Below the pieces are notes generated by a model, which saw only the letters and a program-made list of their open reading frames with translations, had not been told where the DNA came from and did not search any database. From Luidia sarsii (taxonomy: Eukaryota > Echinodermata > Asteroidea > Paxillosida > Luidiidae): a stretch of 64,000 bases of DNA. Below are positions 12,301 to 27,500 of this stretch, piece after piece; position 1 is the stretch's first letter, and every line of letters starts with the position of its first letter. The stretch is from positions 6,962,774 to 7,026,773 of the forward strand of contig OX465121.1 of the NCBI GenBank assembly GCA_949987565.1, given 5' to 3'. A program made the translations under genes and the position numbers.

Positions 12301-15300
12301 TGTGTACGGTCTTATAAGAATCAGGACCCAATTTCATAGTTTTTGAAACACCTTATACAGCACAGTCGTGCTGAGAAAAAAATAAGTGAAAAATACACCC
12401 GGGATCGAACCACGAACCTACACGTTGGCAGTCGAGCGTCTTTCACACAAGGCCAATTGTCTTACGCAACAGTTTCGGATATCTTACACGTAAAAAAAAG
12501 TGAAAAGGGTTATTTACAAAAAAACGAAAACAAGAACTGTTTTTGAAAGACCGAAAAAACTAAGAAACAAAATTGAATAGGAAAACAAAACAGAACGAAG
12601 ACAAGAGCCGTTTCGGAAGACCGAAATAGATGGACAAAAAAGGGGAGAAAAAAAATGTATAAAAAAAAAACTGAAAACAAAAGCTGTATCGGAAGACCAA
12701 ACAGCAAAAAATGAATAAAAAACAAACACGAAACTCTTAAAAAATCCAAGTTTGCGAGAAAAAAAGTTATGCGGTGTCAGACCAAGCTTTCAGATCCCCG
12801 GGACCTCCAGGGTCGTCCCGTGTGCACGGATCTATTAGAGCTCTTAAGGCCTCGGTACCGGTCCACCGCACGTCCTTCCCTGTCCATCCATATAGGCCCG
12901 TAGACCCACGCGCCATGTGAGGGAGGAAACACAGCGGCCCCTAGACCTTGGCCGCCGAGTCGACCAAATGCTTGTGTCCCTTTACGAAGGCGCGAACCTG
13001 GATTATGAGAACAGTCCCAGCATCACAGCGGCACATCTAGATGCGCCACATGCGACGTTGGTGTTTGCGGGAGTTTTTTAAACACCTTATACCGCACTAT
13101 CGTGCTGAGAAAAAATAAATGAAAAATACCCCCGGGATCGAACCACGAACCTACACGTTGGCAGGCGAGCGTCTTTCACACAAGGCCACTCGTGTTACGC
13201 AACAGTTACGGACATCTTATACATGTTAGCGAACCCGATTAAAATTACGGGGCATGGCCGTTGGCGGCGGGCTTTTGGATTTCGTCGCGAGTAAAGGGTT
13301 CAGCACACTAAAATACTTCCGTAAGCCATAATTATTATGCATGGCGCAGTACAATGGCATGCATGTACAAAATTGTTCAAGTGAAAATGTTAGTGAGGTT
13401 TGACTTGAAAATCATGTCATGTCAGTTAAATTTTACCTTTAATATTGTCGATTCTAAACTCAAGCAAAGTTTCAACCTGAAGCAACATGTACAATACGAT
13501 AACTCTTCCCAGTTAAAATAATGCAGCTTTAATGTCAAGTGACGCACTACACTGACACATTGTTATTGAAGACCACCCGAAGCTGATGATCATTGATCAA
13601 ACGGTACAAATTCGGATATCATATAGATTGAGGGAAGCAGCCAATTGAATGGTTGTCAAAAATCGTGTTCTAAACCGCAAAGGGAAAACCACAACTTTAC
13701 ACCCATGTTACGTGGCAGCCAGCTGATAAAGTGACAGTAACGAGTTCTTTCCAAGCAGGTACCTTTATATTCATGTCACGTGAATTGTGCTCAAAGTAAC
13801 AATTTTTTATGAAATATAATGACCGCATAATTATTTGGACTCTTGGTTATTATTTCCAACATAATGAAGATGAAAAATTAATACGATTTTTATTCCCTTC
13901 TCCTTTCTTACCCAAAGTTCAGAACTCTCAGTTATTAATTAGCGCAATACAGTTGTCAAAAAAGTGTATACCTATGGCTTCTTTAAAGCAACGTAACTTG
14001 ACACCTGCTGATCGACGTCATTATTTCCAATTACTGCCAGGACCGTCTGTGTACGGTCTTATAAGAATCAGGACCCAATTTCATAGTTTTTGAAACACCT
14101 TATACAGCACAGTCGTGCTGAGAAAAAAATAAGTGAAAAATACACCCGGGATCGAACCACGAACCTACACGTTGGCAGTCGAGCGTCTTTCACACAAGGC
14201 CAATTGTCTTACGCAACAGTTTCGGATATCTTACACGTAAAAAAAAGTGAAAAGGGTTATTTACAAAAAAACGAAAACAAGAACTGTTTTTGAAAGACCG
14301 AAAAAACTAAGAAACAAAATTGAATAGGAAAACAAAACAGAACGAAGACAAGAGCCGTTTCGGAAGACCGAAATAGATGGACAAAAAAGGGGAGAAAAAA
14401 AATGTATAAAAAAAAACTGAAAACAAAAGCTGTATCGGAAGACCAAACAGCAAAAAATGAATAAAAAACAAACACGAAACTCTTAAAAAATCCAAGTTTG
14501 CGAGAAAAAAAGTTATGCGGTGTCAGACCAAGCTTTCAGATCCCCGGGACCTCCAGGGTCGTCCCGTGTGCACGGATCTATTAGAGCTCTTAAGGCCTCG
14601 GTACCGGTCCACCGCACGTCCTTCCCTGTCCATCCATATAGGCCCGTAGACCCACGCGCCATGTGAGGGAGGAAACACAGCGGCCCCTAGACCTTGGCCG
14701 CCGAGTCGACCAAATGCTTGTGTCCCTTTACGAAGGCGCGAACCTGGATTATGAGAACAGTCCCAGCATCACAGCGGCACATCTAGATGCGCCACATGCG
14801 ACGTTGGTGTTTGCGGGAGTTTTTTAAACACCTTATACCGCACTATCGTGCTGAGAAAAAATAAATGAAAAATACCCCCGGGATCGAACCACGAACCTAC
14901 ACGTTGGCAGGCGAGCGTCTTTCACACAAGGCCACTCGTGTTACGCAACAGTTACGGACATCTTATACATGTTAGCGAACCCGATTAAAATTACGGGGCA
15001 TGGCCGTTGGCGGCGGGCTTTTGGATTTCGTCGCGAGTAAAGGGTTCAGCACACTAAAATACTTCCGTAAGCCATAATTATTATGCATGGCGCAGTACAA
15101 TGCATGCATGTACAAAATTGTTCAAGTGAAAATGTTAGTGAGGTTTGACTTGAAAATCATGTCATGTCAGTTAAATTTTACCTTTAATATTGTCGATTCT
15201 AAACTCAAGCAAAGTTTCAACCTGAAGCAACATGTACAATACGATAACTCTTCCCAGTTAAAATAATGCAGCTTTAATGTCAAGTGACGCACTACACTGA

Positions 15301-15553
15301 CACATTGTTATTGAAGACCACCCGAAGCTGATGATCATTGATCAAACGGTACAAATTCGGATATCATATAGATTGAGGGAAGCAGCCAATTGAATCGTTG
15401 TCAAAAATCGTGTTCTAAACCGCAAAGGGAAAACCACAACTTTACACCCATGTTACGTGGCAGCCAGCTGATAAAGTGACAGTAACGAGTTCTTTCCAAG
15501 CAGGTACCTTTATATTCATGTCACGTGAATTGTGCTCAAAGTAACAATTTTTT

Positions 15554-18500
15554 ATGAAATATAATGACCGCATAATTATTTGGACTCTTGGTTATTATTT
15601 CCAACATAATGAAGATGAAAAATTAATACGATTTTTATTCCCTTCTCCTTTCTTACCCAAAGTTCAGAACTCTCAGTTATTAATTAGCGCAATACAGTTG
15701 TCAAAAAAATGTATACCTATGGCTTCTTTAAAGCAACGTAACTTGACACCTGCTGATCGACGTCATTATTTCCAATTACTGCCAAGACCGTCTGTGTACG
15801 GTCTTATAAGAATCAGGACCCAATTTCATAGTTTTTTAAACACCTTATACAGCACAGTCGTGCTGAGAAAAAAATAAGTGAAAAATACACCCGGGATCGA
15901 ACCACGAACCTACACGTTGGCAGTCGAGCGTCTTTCACACAAGGCCAATTGTCTTACGCAACAGTTTCGGATATCTTACACGTTAAAAAAAAGTGAAAAG
16001 GGTTATTTACAAAAAAACGAAAACAAGAACTGTTTTTGAACGACCGAAAAAACTAAGAAACAAAATTGAATAGGAAAACAAAACAGAACGAAGACAAGAG
16101 CCGTTTCGGAAGACCGAAATAGATGGACAAAAAAGGGGAGAAAAAAAATGTATAAAAAAAAACTGAAAACAAAAGCTGTATCGGAAGACCAAACAGCAAA
16201 AAATGAATAAAAAACAAACACGAAACTCTTAAAAAATCCAAGTTTGCGAGAAAAAAAGTTATGCGGTGTCAGACCAAGCTTTCAGATCCCCGGGACCTCC
16301 AGGGTCGTCCCGTGTGCACGGATCTATTAGAGCTCTTAAGGCCTCGGTACCGGTCCACCGCACGTCCTTCCCTGTCCATCCATATAGGCCCGTAGACCCA
16401 CGCGCCATGTGAGGGAGGAAACACAGCGGCCCCTAGACCTTGGCCGCCGAGTCGACCAAATGCTTGTGTCCCTTTACGAAGGCGCGAACCTGGATTATGA
16501 GAACAGTCCCAGCATCACAGCGGCACATCTAGATGCGCCACATGCGACGTTGGTGTTTGCGGGAGTTTTTTAAACACCTTATACCGCACTATCGTGCTGA
16601 GAAAAAATAAATGAAAAATACCCCCGGGATCGAACCACGAACCTACACGTTGGCAGGCGAGCGTCTTTCACACAAGGCCACTCGTGTTACGCAACAGTTA
16701 CGGACATCTTATACATGTTAGCGAACCCGATTAAAATTACGGGGCATGGCCGTTGGCGGCGGGCTTTTGGATTTCTTCGCGAGTAAAGGGTTCAGCACAC
16801 TAAAATACTTCCGTAAGCCATAATTATTATGCATGGCGCAGTACAATGGCATGCATGTACAAAATTGTTCAAGTGAAAATGTTAGTGAGGTTTGACGTGA
16901 AAATCATGTCATGTCAGTTAAATTTTACCTTTAATATTGTCGATTCTAAACTCAAGCAAAGTTTCAACCTGAAGCAACATGTACAATACGATAACTCTTC
17001 CCAGTTAAAATAATGCAGCTTTAATGTCAAGTGACGCACTACACTGACACATTGTTATTGAAGACCACCCGAAGCTGATGATCATTGATCAAACGGTACA
17101 AATTCGGATATCATATAGATTGAGGGAAGCAGCCAATTGAATGGTTGTCAAAAATCGTGTTCTAAACCGCAAAGGGAAAACCACAACTTTACACCCATGT
17201 TACGTGGCAGCCAGCTGATAAAGTGACAGTAACGAGTTCTTTCCAAGCAGGTACCTTTATATTCATGTCACGTGAATTGTGCTCAAAGTAAAAAAATTTT
17301 ATGAAATATAATGACCGCATAATTATTTGGACTCTTGGTTATTATTTCCAACATAATGAAGATGAAAAATTAATACGATTTTTATTCCCTTCTCCTTTCT
17401 TACCCAAAGTTCAGAACTCTCAGTTATTAATTAGCGCAATACAGTTGTCAAAAAAATGTATACCTATGGCTTCTTTAAAGCAACGTAACTTGACACCTGC
17501 TGATCGACGTCATTATTTCCAATTACTGCCAAGACCGTCTGTGTACGGTCTTATAAGAATCAGGACCCAATTTCATAGTTTTTTAAACACCTTATACAGC
17601 ACAGTCGTGCTGAGAAAAAAATAAGTGAAAAATACACCCGGGATCGAACCACGAACCTACACGTTGGCAGTCGAGCGTCTTTCACACAAGGCCAATTGTC
17701 TTACGCAACAGTTTCGGATATCTTACACGTTAAAAAAAAGTGAAAAGGGTTATTTACAAAAAAACGAAAACAAGAACTGTTTTTGAACGACCGAAAAAAC
17801 TAAGAAACAAAATTGAATAGGAAAACAAAACAGAACGAAGACAAGAGCCGTTTCGGAAGACCGAAATAGATGGACAAAAAAGGGGAGAAAAAAAATGTAT
17901 AAAAAAAAACTGAAAACAAAAGCTGTATCGGAAGACCAAACAGCAAAAAATGAATAAAAAACAAACACGAAACTCTTAAAAAATCCAAGTTTGCGAGAAA
18001 AAAAGTTATGCGGTGTCAGACCAAGCTTTCAGATCCCCGGGACCTCCAGGGTCGTCCCGTGTGCACGGATCTATTAGAGCTCTTAAGGCCTCGGTACCGG
18101 TCCACCGCACGTCCTTCCCTGTCCATCCATATAGGCCCGTAGACCCACGCGCCATGTGAGGGAGGAAACACAGCGGCCCCTAGACCTTGGCTGCCGAGTC
18201 GACCAAATGCTTGTGTCCCTTTACGAAGGCGCGAACCTGGATTATGAGAACAGTCCCAGCATCACAGCGGCACATCTAGATGCGCCACATGCGACGTTGG
18301 TGTTTGCGGGAGTTTTTTAAACACCTTATACCGCACTATCGTGCTGAGAAAAAATAAATGAAAAATACCCCCGGGATCGAACCACGAACCTACACGTTGG
18401 CAGGCGAGCGTCTTTCACACAAGGCCACTCGTGTTACGCAACAGTTACGGACATCTTATACATGTTAGCGAACCCGATTAAAATTACGGGGCATGGCCGT

Positions 18501-21500
18501 TGGCGGCGGGCTTTTGGATTTCGTCGCGAGTAAAGGGTTCAGCACACTAAAATACTTCCGTAAGCCATAATTATTATGCATGGCGCAGTACAATGGCATG
18601 CATGTACAAAATTGTTCAAGTGAAAATGTTAGTGAGGTTTGACTTAAAAATCATGTCATGTCAGTTAAATTTTACCTTTAATATTGTCGATTCTAAACTC
18701 AAGCAAAGTTTCAACCTGAAGCAACATGTACAATACGATAACTCTTCCCAGTTAAAATAATGCAGCTTTAATGTCAAGTGACGCACTACACTGACACATT
18801 GTTATTGAAGACCACCCGAAGCTGATGATCATTGATCAAACGGTACAAATTCGGATATCATATAGATTGAGGGAAGCAGCCAATTGAATGGTTGTCAAAA
18901 ATCGTGTTCTAAACCGCAAAGGGAAAACCACAACTTTACACCCATGTTACGTGGCAGCCAGCTGATAAAGTGACAGTAACGAGTTCTTTCCAAGCAGGTA
19001 CCTTTATATTCATGTCACGTGAATTGTGCTCAAAGTAACAATTTTTTATGAAATATAATGACCGCATAATTATTTGGACTCTTGGTTATTATTTCCAACA
19101 TAATGAAGATGAAAAATTAATACGATTTTTATTCCCTTCTCCTTTCTTACCCAAAGTTCAGAACTCTCAGTTATTAATTAGCGCAATACAGTTGTCAAAA
19201 AAGTGTATACCTATGGCTTCTTTAAAGCAACGTAACTTGACACCTGCTGATCGACGTCATTATTTCCAATTACTGCCAGGACCGTCTGTGTACGGTCTTA
19301 TAAGAATCAGGACCCAATTTCATAGTTTTTGAAACACCTTATACAGCACAGTCGTGCTGAGAAAAAAATAAGTGAAAAATACACCCGGGATCGAACCACG
19401 AACCTACACGTTGGCAGTCGAGCGTCTTTCACACAAGGCCAATTGTCTTACGCAACAGTTTCGGATATCTTACACGTAAAAAAAAGTGAAAAGGGTTATT
19501 TACAAAAAAACGAAAACAAGAACTGTTTTTGAAAGACCGAAAAAACTAAGAAACAAAATTGAATAGGAAAACAAAACAGAACGAAGACAAGAGCCGTTTC
19601 GGAAGACCGAAATAGATGGACAAAAAAGGGGAGAAAAAAAATGTATAAAAAAAAAACTGAAAACAAAAGCTGTATCGGAAGACCAAACAGCAAAAAATGA
19701 ATAAAAAACAAACACGAAACTCTTAAAAAATCCAAGTTTGCGAGAAAAAAAGTTATGCGGTGTCAGACCAAGCTTTCAGATCCCCGGGACCTCCAGGGTC
19801 GTCCCGTGTGCACGGATCTATTAGAGCTCTTAAGGCCTCGGTACCGGTCCACCGCACGTCCTTCCCTGTCCATCCATATAGGCCCGTAGACCCACGCGCC
19901 ATGTGAGGGAGGAAACACAGCGGCCCCTAGACCTTGGCCGCCGAGTCGACCAAATGCTTGTGTCCCTTTACGAAGGCGCGAACCTGGATTATGAGAACAG
20001 TCCCAGCATCACAGCGGCACATCTAGATGCGCCACATGCGACGTTGGTGTTTGCGGGAGTTTTTTAAACACCTTATACCGCACTATCGTGCTGAGAAAAA
20101 ATAAATGAAAAATACCCCCGGGATCGAACCACGAACCTACACGTTGGCAGGCGAGCGTCTTTCACACAAGGCCACTCGTGTTACGCAACAGTTACGGACA
20201 TCTTATACATGTTAGCGAACCCGATTAAAATTACGGGGCATGGCCGTTGGCGGCGGGCTTTTGGATTTCGTCGCGAGTAAAGGGTTCAGCACACTAAAAT
20301 ACTTCCGTAAGCCATAATTATTATGCATGGCGCAGTACAATGGCATGCATGTACAAAATTGTTCAAGTGAAAATGTTAGTGAGGTTTGACTTGAAAATCA
20401 TGTCATGTCAGTTAAATTTTACCTTTAATATTGTCGATTCTAAACTCAAGCAAAGTTTCAACCTGAAGCAACATGTACAATACGATAACTCTTCCCAGTT
20501 AAAATAATGCAGCTTTAATGTCAAGTGACGCACTACACTGACACATTGTTATTGAAGACCACCCGAAGCTGATGATCATTGATCAAACGGTACAAATTCG
20601 GATATCATATAGATTGAGGGAAGCAGCCAATTGAATGGTTGTCAAAAATCGTGTTCTAAACCGCAAAGGGAAAACCACAACTTTACACCCATGTTACGTG
20701 GCAGCCAGCTGATAAAGTGACAGTAACGAGTTCTTTCCAAGCAGGTACCTTTATATTCATGTCACGTGAATTGTGCTCAAAGTAACAATTTTTTATGAAA
20801 TATAATGACCGCATAATTATTTGGACTCTTGGTTATTATTTCCAACATAATGAAGATGAAAAATTAATACGATTTTTATTCCCTTCTCCTTTCTTACCCA
20901 AAGTTCAGAACTCTCAGTTATTAATTAGCGCAATACAGTTGTCAAAAAAGTGTATACCTATGGCTTCTTTAAAGCAACGTAACTTGACACCTGCTGATCG
21001 ACGTCATTATTTCCAATTACTGCCAGGACCGTCTGTGTACGGTCTTATAAGAATCAGGACCCAATTTCATAGTTTTTGAAACACCTTATACAGCACAGTC
21101 GTGCTGAGAAAAAAATAAGTGAAAAATACACCCGGGATCGAACCACGAACCTACACGTTGGCAGTCGAGCGTCTTTCACACAAGGCCAATTGTCTTACGC
21201 AACAGTTTCGGATATCTTACACGTAAAAAAAAGTGAAAAGGGTTATTTACAAAAAAACGAAAACAAGAACTGTTTTTGAAAGACCGAAAAAACTAAGAAA
21301 CAAAATTGAATAGGAAAACAAAACAGAACGAAGACAAGAGCCGTTTCGGAAGACCGAAATAGATGGACAAAAAAGGGGAGAAAAAAAATGTATAAAAAAA
21401 AACTGAAAACAAAAGCTGTATCGGAAGACCAAACAGCAAAAAATGAATAAAAAACAAACACGAAACTCTTAAAAAATCCAAGTTTGCGAGAAAAAAAGTT

Positions 21501-24500
21501 ATGCGGTGTCAGACCAAGCTTTCAGATCCCCGGGACCTCCAGGGTCGTCCCGTGTGCACGGATCTATTAGAGCTCTTAAGGCCTCGGTACCGGTCCACCG
21601 CACGTCCTTCCCTGTCCATCCATATAGGCCCGTAGACCCACGCGCCATGTGAGGGAGGAAACACAGCGGCCCCTAGACCTTGGCCGCCGAGTCGACCAAA
21701 TGCTTGTGTCCCTTTACGAAGGCGCGAACCTGGATTATGAGAACAGTCCCAGCATCACAGCGGCACATCTAGATGCGCCACATGCGACGTTGGTGTTTGC
21801 GGGAGTTTTTTAAACACCTTATACCGCACTATCGTGCTGAGAAAAAATAAATGAAAAATACCCCCGGGATCGAACCACGAACCTACACGTTGGCAGGCGA
21901 GCGTCTTTCACACAAGGCCACTCGTGTTACGCAACAGTTACGGACATCTTATACATGTTAGCGAACCCGATTAAAATTACGGGGCATGGCCGTTGGCGGC
22001 GGGCTTTTGGATTTCGTCGCGAGTAAAGGGTTCAGCACACTAAAATACTTCCGTAAGCCATAATTATTATGCATGGCGCAGTACAATGCATGCATGTACA
22101 AAATTGTTCAAGTGAAAATGTTAGTGAGGTTTGACTTGAAAATCATGTCATGTCAGTTAAATTTTACCTTTAATATTGTCGATTCTAAACTCAAGCAAAG
22201 TTTCAACCTGAAGCAACATGTACAATACGATAACTCTTCCCAGTTAAAATAATGCAGCTTTAATGTCAAGTGACGCACTACACTGACACATTGTTATTGA
22301 AGACCACCCGAAGCTGATGATCATTGATCAAACGGTACAAATTCGGATATCATATAGATTGAGGGAAGCAGCCAATTGAATGGTTGTCAAAAATCGTGTT
22401 CTAAACCGCAAAGGGAAAACCACAACTTTACACCCATGTTACGTGGCAGCCAGCTGATAAAGTGACAGTAACGAGTTCTTTCCAAGCAGGTACCTTTATA
22501 TTCATGTCACGTGAATTGTGCTCAAAGTAACAATTTTTTATGAAATATAATGACCGCATAATTATTTGGACTCTTGGTTATTATTTCCAACATAATGAAG
22601 ATGAAAAATTAATACGATTTTTATTCCCTTCTCCTTTCTTACCCAAAGTTCAGAACTCTCAGTTATTAATTAGCGCAATACAGTTGTCAAAAAAATGTAT
22701 ACCTATGGCTTCTTTAAAGCAACGTAACTTGACACCTGCTGATCGACGTCATTATTTCCAATTACTGCCAAGACCGTCTGTGTACGGTCTTATAAGAATC
22801 AGGACCCAATTTCATAGTTTTTTAAACACCTTATACAGCACAGTCGTGCTGAGAAAAAAATAAGTGAAAAATACACCCGGGATCGAACCACGAACCTACA
22901 CGTTGGCAGTCGAGCGTCTTTCACACAAGGCCAATTGTCTTACGCAACAGTTTCGGATATCTTACACGTTAAAAAAAAGTGAAAAGGGTTATTTACAAAA
23001 AAACGAAAACAAGAACTGTTTTTGAACGACCGAAAAAACTAAGAAACAAAATTGAATAGGAAAACAAAACAGAACGAAGACAAGAGCCGTTTCGGAAGAC
23101 CGAAATAGATGGACAAAAAAGGGGAGAAAAAAAATGTATAAAAAAAAACTGAAAACAAAAGCTGTATCGGAAGACCAAACAGCAAAAAATGAATAAAAAA
23201 CAAACACGAAACTCTTAAAAAATCCAAGTTTGCGAGAAAAAAAGTTATGCGGTGTCAGACCAAGCTTTCAGATCCCCGGGACCTCCAGGGTCGTCCCGTG
23301 TGCACGGATCTATTAGAGCTCTTAAGGCCTCGGTACCGGTCCACCGCACGTCCTTCCCTGTCCATCCATATAGGCCCGTAGACCCACGCGCCATGTGAGG
23401 GAGGAAACACAGCGGCCCCTAGACCTTGGCCGCCGAGTCGACCAAATGCTTGTGTCCCTTTACGAAGGCGCGAACCTGGATTATGAGAACAGTCCCAGCA
23501 TCACAGCGGCACATCTAGATGCGCCACATGCGACGTTGGTGTTTGCGGGAGTTTTTTAAACACCTTATACCGCACTATCGTGCTGAGAAAAAATAAATGA
23601 AAAATACCCCCGGGATCGAACCACGAACCTACACGTTGGCAGGCGAGCGTCTTTCACACAAGGCCACTCGTGTTACGCAACAGTTACGGACATCTTATAC
23701 ATGTTAGCGAACCCGATTAAAATTACGGGGCATGGCCGTTGGCGGCGGGCTTTTGGATTTCTTCGCGAGTAAAGGGTTCAGCACACTAAAATACTTCCGT
23801 AAGCCATAATTATTATGCATGGCGCAGTACAATGGCATGCATGTACAAAATTGTTCAAGTGAAAATGTTAGTGAGGTTTGACGTGAAAATCATGTCATGT
23901 CAGTTAAATTTTACCTTTAATATTGTCGATTCTAAACTCAAGCAAAGTTTCAACCTGAAGCAACATGTACAATACGATAACTCTTCCCAGTTAAAATAAT
24001 GCAGCTTTAATGTCAAGTGACGCACTACACTGACACATTGTTATTGAAGACCACCCGAAGCTGATGATCATTGATCAAACGGTACAAATTCGGATATCAT
24101 ATAGATTGAGGGAAGCAGCCAATTGAATGGTTGTCAAAAATCGTGTTCTAAACCGCAAAGGGAAAACCACAACTTTACACCCATGTTACGTGGCAGCCAG
24201 CTGATAAAGTGACAGTAACGAGTTCTTTCCAAGCAGGTACCTTTATATTCATGTCACGTGAATTGTGCTCAAAGTAAAAAAATTTTATGAAATATAATGA
24301 CCGCATAATTATTTGGACTCTTGGTTATTATTTCCAACATAATGAAGATGAAAAATTAATACGATTTTTATTCCCTTCTCCTTTCTTACCCAAAGTTCAG
24401 AACTCTCAGTTATTAATTAGCGCAATACAGTTGTCAAAAAAATGTATACCTATGGCTTCTTTAAAGCAACGTAACTTGACACCTGCTGATCGACGTCATT

Positions 24501-27500
24501 ATTTCCAATTACTGCCAAGACCGTCTGTGTACGGTCTTATAAGAATCAGGACCCAATTTCATAGTTTTTTAAACACCTTATACAGCACAGTCGTGCTGAG
24601 AAAAAAATAAGTGAAAAATACACCCGGGATCGAACCACGAACCTACACGTTGGCAGTCGAGCGTCTTTCACACAAGGCCAATTGTCTTACGCAACAGTTT
24701 CGGATATCTTACACGTTAAAAAAAAGTGAAAAGGGTTATTTACAAAAAAACGAAAACAAGAACTGTTTTTGAACGACCGAAAAAACTAAGAAACAAAATT
24801 GAATAGGAAAACAAAACAGAACGAAGACAAGAGCCGTTTCGGAAGACCGAAATAGATGGACAAAAAAGGGGAGAAAAAAAATGTATAAAAAAAAACTGAA
24901 AACAAAAGCTGTATCGGAAGACCAAACAGCAAAAAATGAATAAAAAACAAACACGAAACTCTTAAAAAATCCAAGTTTGCGAGAAAAAAAGTTATGCGGT
25001 GTCAGACCAAGCTTTCAGATCCCCGGGACCTCCAGGGTCGTCCCGTGTGCACGGATCTATTAGAGCTCTTAAGGCCTCGGTACCGGTCCACCGCACGTCC
25101 TTCCCTGTCCATCCATATAGGCCCGTAGACCCACGCGCCATGTGAGGGAGGAAACACAGCGGCCCCTAGACCTTGGCTGCCGAGTCGACCAAATGCTTGT
25201 GTCCCTTTACGAAGGCGCGAACCTGGATTATGAGAACAGTCCCAGCATCACAGCGGCACATCTAGATGCGCCACATGCGACGTTGGTGTTTGCGGGAGTT
25301 TTTTAAACACCTTATACCGCACTATCGTGCTGAGAAAAAATAAATGAAAAATACCCCCGGGATCGAACCACGAACCTACACGTTGGCAGGCGAGCGTCTT
25401 TCACACAAGGCCACTCGTGTTACGCAACAGTTACGGACATCTTATACATGTTAGCGAACCCGATTAAAATTACGGGGCATGGCCGTTGGCGGCGGGCTTT
25501 TGGATTTCGTCGCGAGTAAAGGGTTCAGCACACTAAAATACTTCCGTAAGCCATAATTATTATGCATGGCGCAGTACAATGGCATGCATGTACAAAATTG
25601 TTCAAGTGAAAATGTTAGTGAGGTTTGACTTGAAAATCATGTCATGTCAGTTAAATTTTACCTTTAATATTGTCGATTCTAAACTCAAGCAAAGTTTCAA
25701 CCTGAAGCAACATGTACAATACGATAACTCTTCCCAGTTAAAATAATGCAGCTTTAATGTCAAGTGACGCACTACACTGACACATTGTTATTGAAGACCA
25801 CCCGAAGCTGATGATCATTGATCAAACGGTACAAATTCGGATATCATATAGATTGAGGGAAGCAGCCAATTGAATGGTTGTCAAAAATCGTGTTCTAAAC
25901 CGCAAAGGGAAAACCACAACTTTACACCCATGTTACGTGGCAGCCAGCTGATAAAGTGACAGTAACGAGTTCTTTCCAAGCAGGTACCTTTATATTCATG
26001 TCACGTGAATTGTGCTCAAAGTAACAATTTTTTATGAAATATAATGACCGCATAATTATTTGGACTCTTGGTTATTATTTCCAACATAATGAAGATGAAA
26101 AATTAATACGATTTTTATTCCCTTCTCCTTTCTTACCCAAAGTTCAGAACTCTCAGTTATTAATTAGCGCAATACAGTTGTCAAAAAAGTGTATACCTAT
26201 GGCTTCTTTAAAGCAACGTAACTTGACACCTGCTGATCGACGTCATTATTTCCAATTACTGCCAGGACCGTCTGTGTACGGTCTTATAAGAATCAGGACC
26301 CAATTTCATAGTTTTTGAAACACCTTATACAGCACAGTCGTGCTGAGAAAAAAATAAGTGAAAAATACACCCGGGATCGAACCACGAACCTACACGTTGG
26401 CAGTCGAGCGTCTTTCACACAAGGCCAATTGTCTTACGCAACAGTTTCGGATATCTTACACGTAAAAAAAAGTGAAAAGGGTTATTTACAAAAAAACGAA
26501 AACAAGAACTGTTTTTGAAAGACCGAAAAAACTAAGAAACAAAATTGAATAGGAAAACAAAACAGAACGAAGACAAGAGCCGTTTCGGAAGACCGAAATA
26601 GATGGACAAAAAAGGGGAGAAAAAAAATGTATAAAAAAAAAACTGAAAACAAAAGCTGTATCGGAAGACCAAACAGCAAAAAATGAATAAAAAACAAACA
26701 CGAAACTCTTAAAAAATCCAAGTTTGCGAGAAAAAAAGTTATGCGGTGTCAGACCAAGCTTTCAGATCCCCGGGACCTCCAGGGTCGTCCCGTGTGCACG
26801 GATCTATTAGAGCTCTTAAGGCCTCGGTACCGGTCCACCGCACGTCCTTCCCTGTCCATCCATATAGGCCCGTAGACCCACGCGCCATGTGAGGGAGGAA
26901 ACACAGCGGCCCCTAGACCTTGGCCGCCGAGTCGACCAAATGCTTGTGTCCCTTTACGAAGGCGCGAACCTGGATTATGAGAACAGTCCCAGCATCACAG
27001 CGGCACATCTAGATGCGCCACATGCGACGTTGGTGTTTGCGGGAGTTTTTTAAACACCTTATACCGCACTATCGTGCTGAGAAAAAATAAATGAAAAATA
27101 CCCCCGGGATCGAACCACGAACCTACACGTTGGCAGGCGAGCGTCTTTCACACAAGGCCACTCGTGTTACGCAACAGTTACGGACATCTTATACATGTTA
27201 GCGAACCCGATTAAAATTACGGGGCATGGCCGTTGGCGGCGGGCTTTTGGATTTCGTCGCGAGTAAAGGGTTCAGCACACTAAAATACTTCCGTAAGCCA
27301 TAATTATTATGCATGGCGCAGTACAATGGCATGCATGTACAAAATTGTTCAAGTGAAAATGTTAGTGAGGTTTGACTTGAAAATCATGTCATGTCAGTTA
27401 AATTTTACCTTTAATATTGTCGATTCTAAACTCAAGCAAAGTTTCAACCTGAAGCAACATGTACAATACGATAACTCTTCCCAGTTAAAATAATGCAGCT

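Larger units (their letters stand above)
1586..15553. repeat. Higher-order repeat family I: two tetramers, 6985-bp period
   Basis: Copies starting 1586/3333/5077/6824 match copies starting 8571/10318/12062/13809 position by position. CCCATATTACG plus a longer T run occurs before 3333 and 10318. The haplotype GCAGCAAATTG, GCAAGGGGAAAACC and GGCAGCTG, with TTAACCAAAG after the start, occurs before 5077 and 12062. All four landmark distances are 6985 bp. The ORF form pattern (94, 107, variant, 94) repeats too. One difference is that the copy at 5077 lost the ATG while 12062 kept it. Confidence 0.85.
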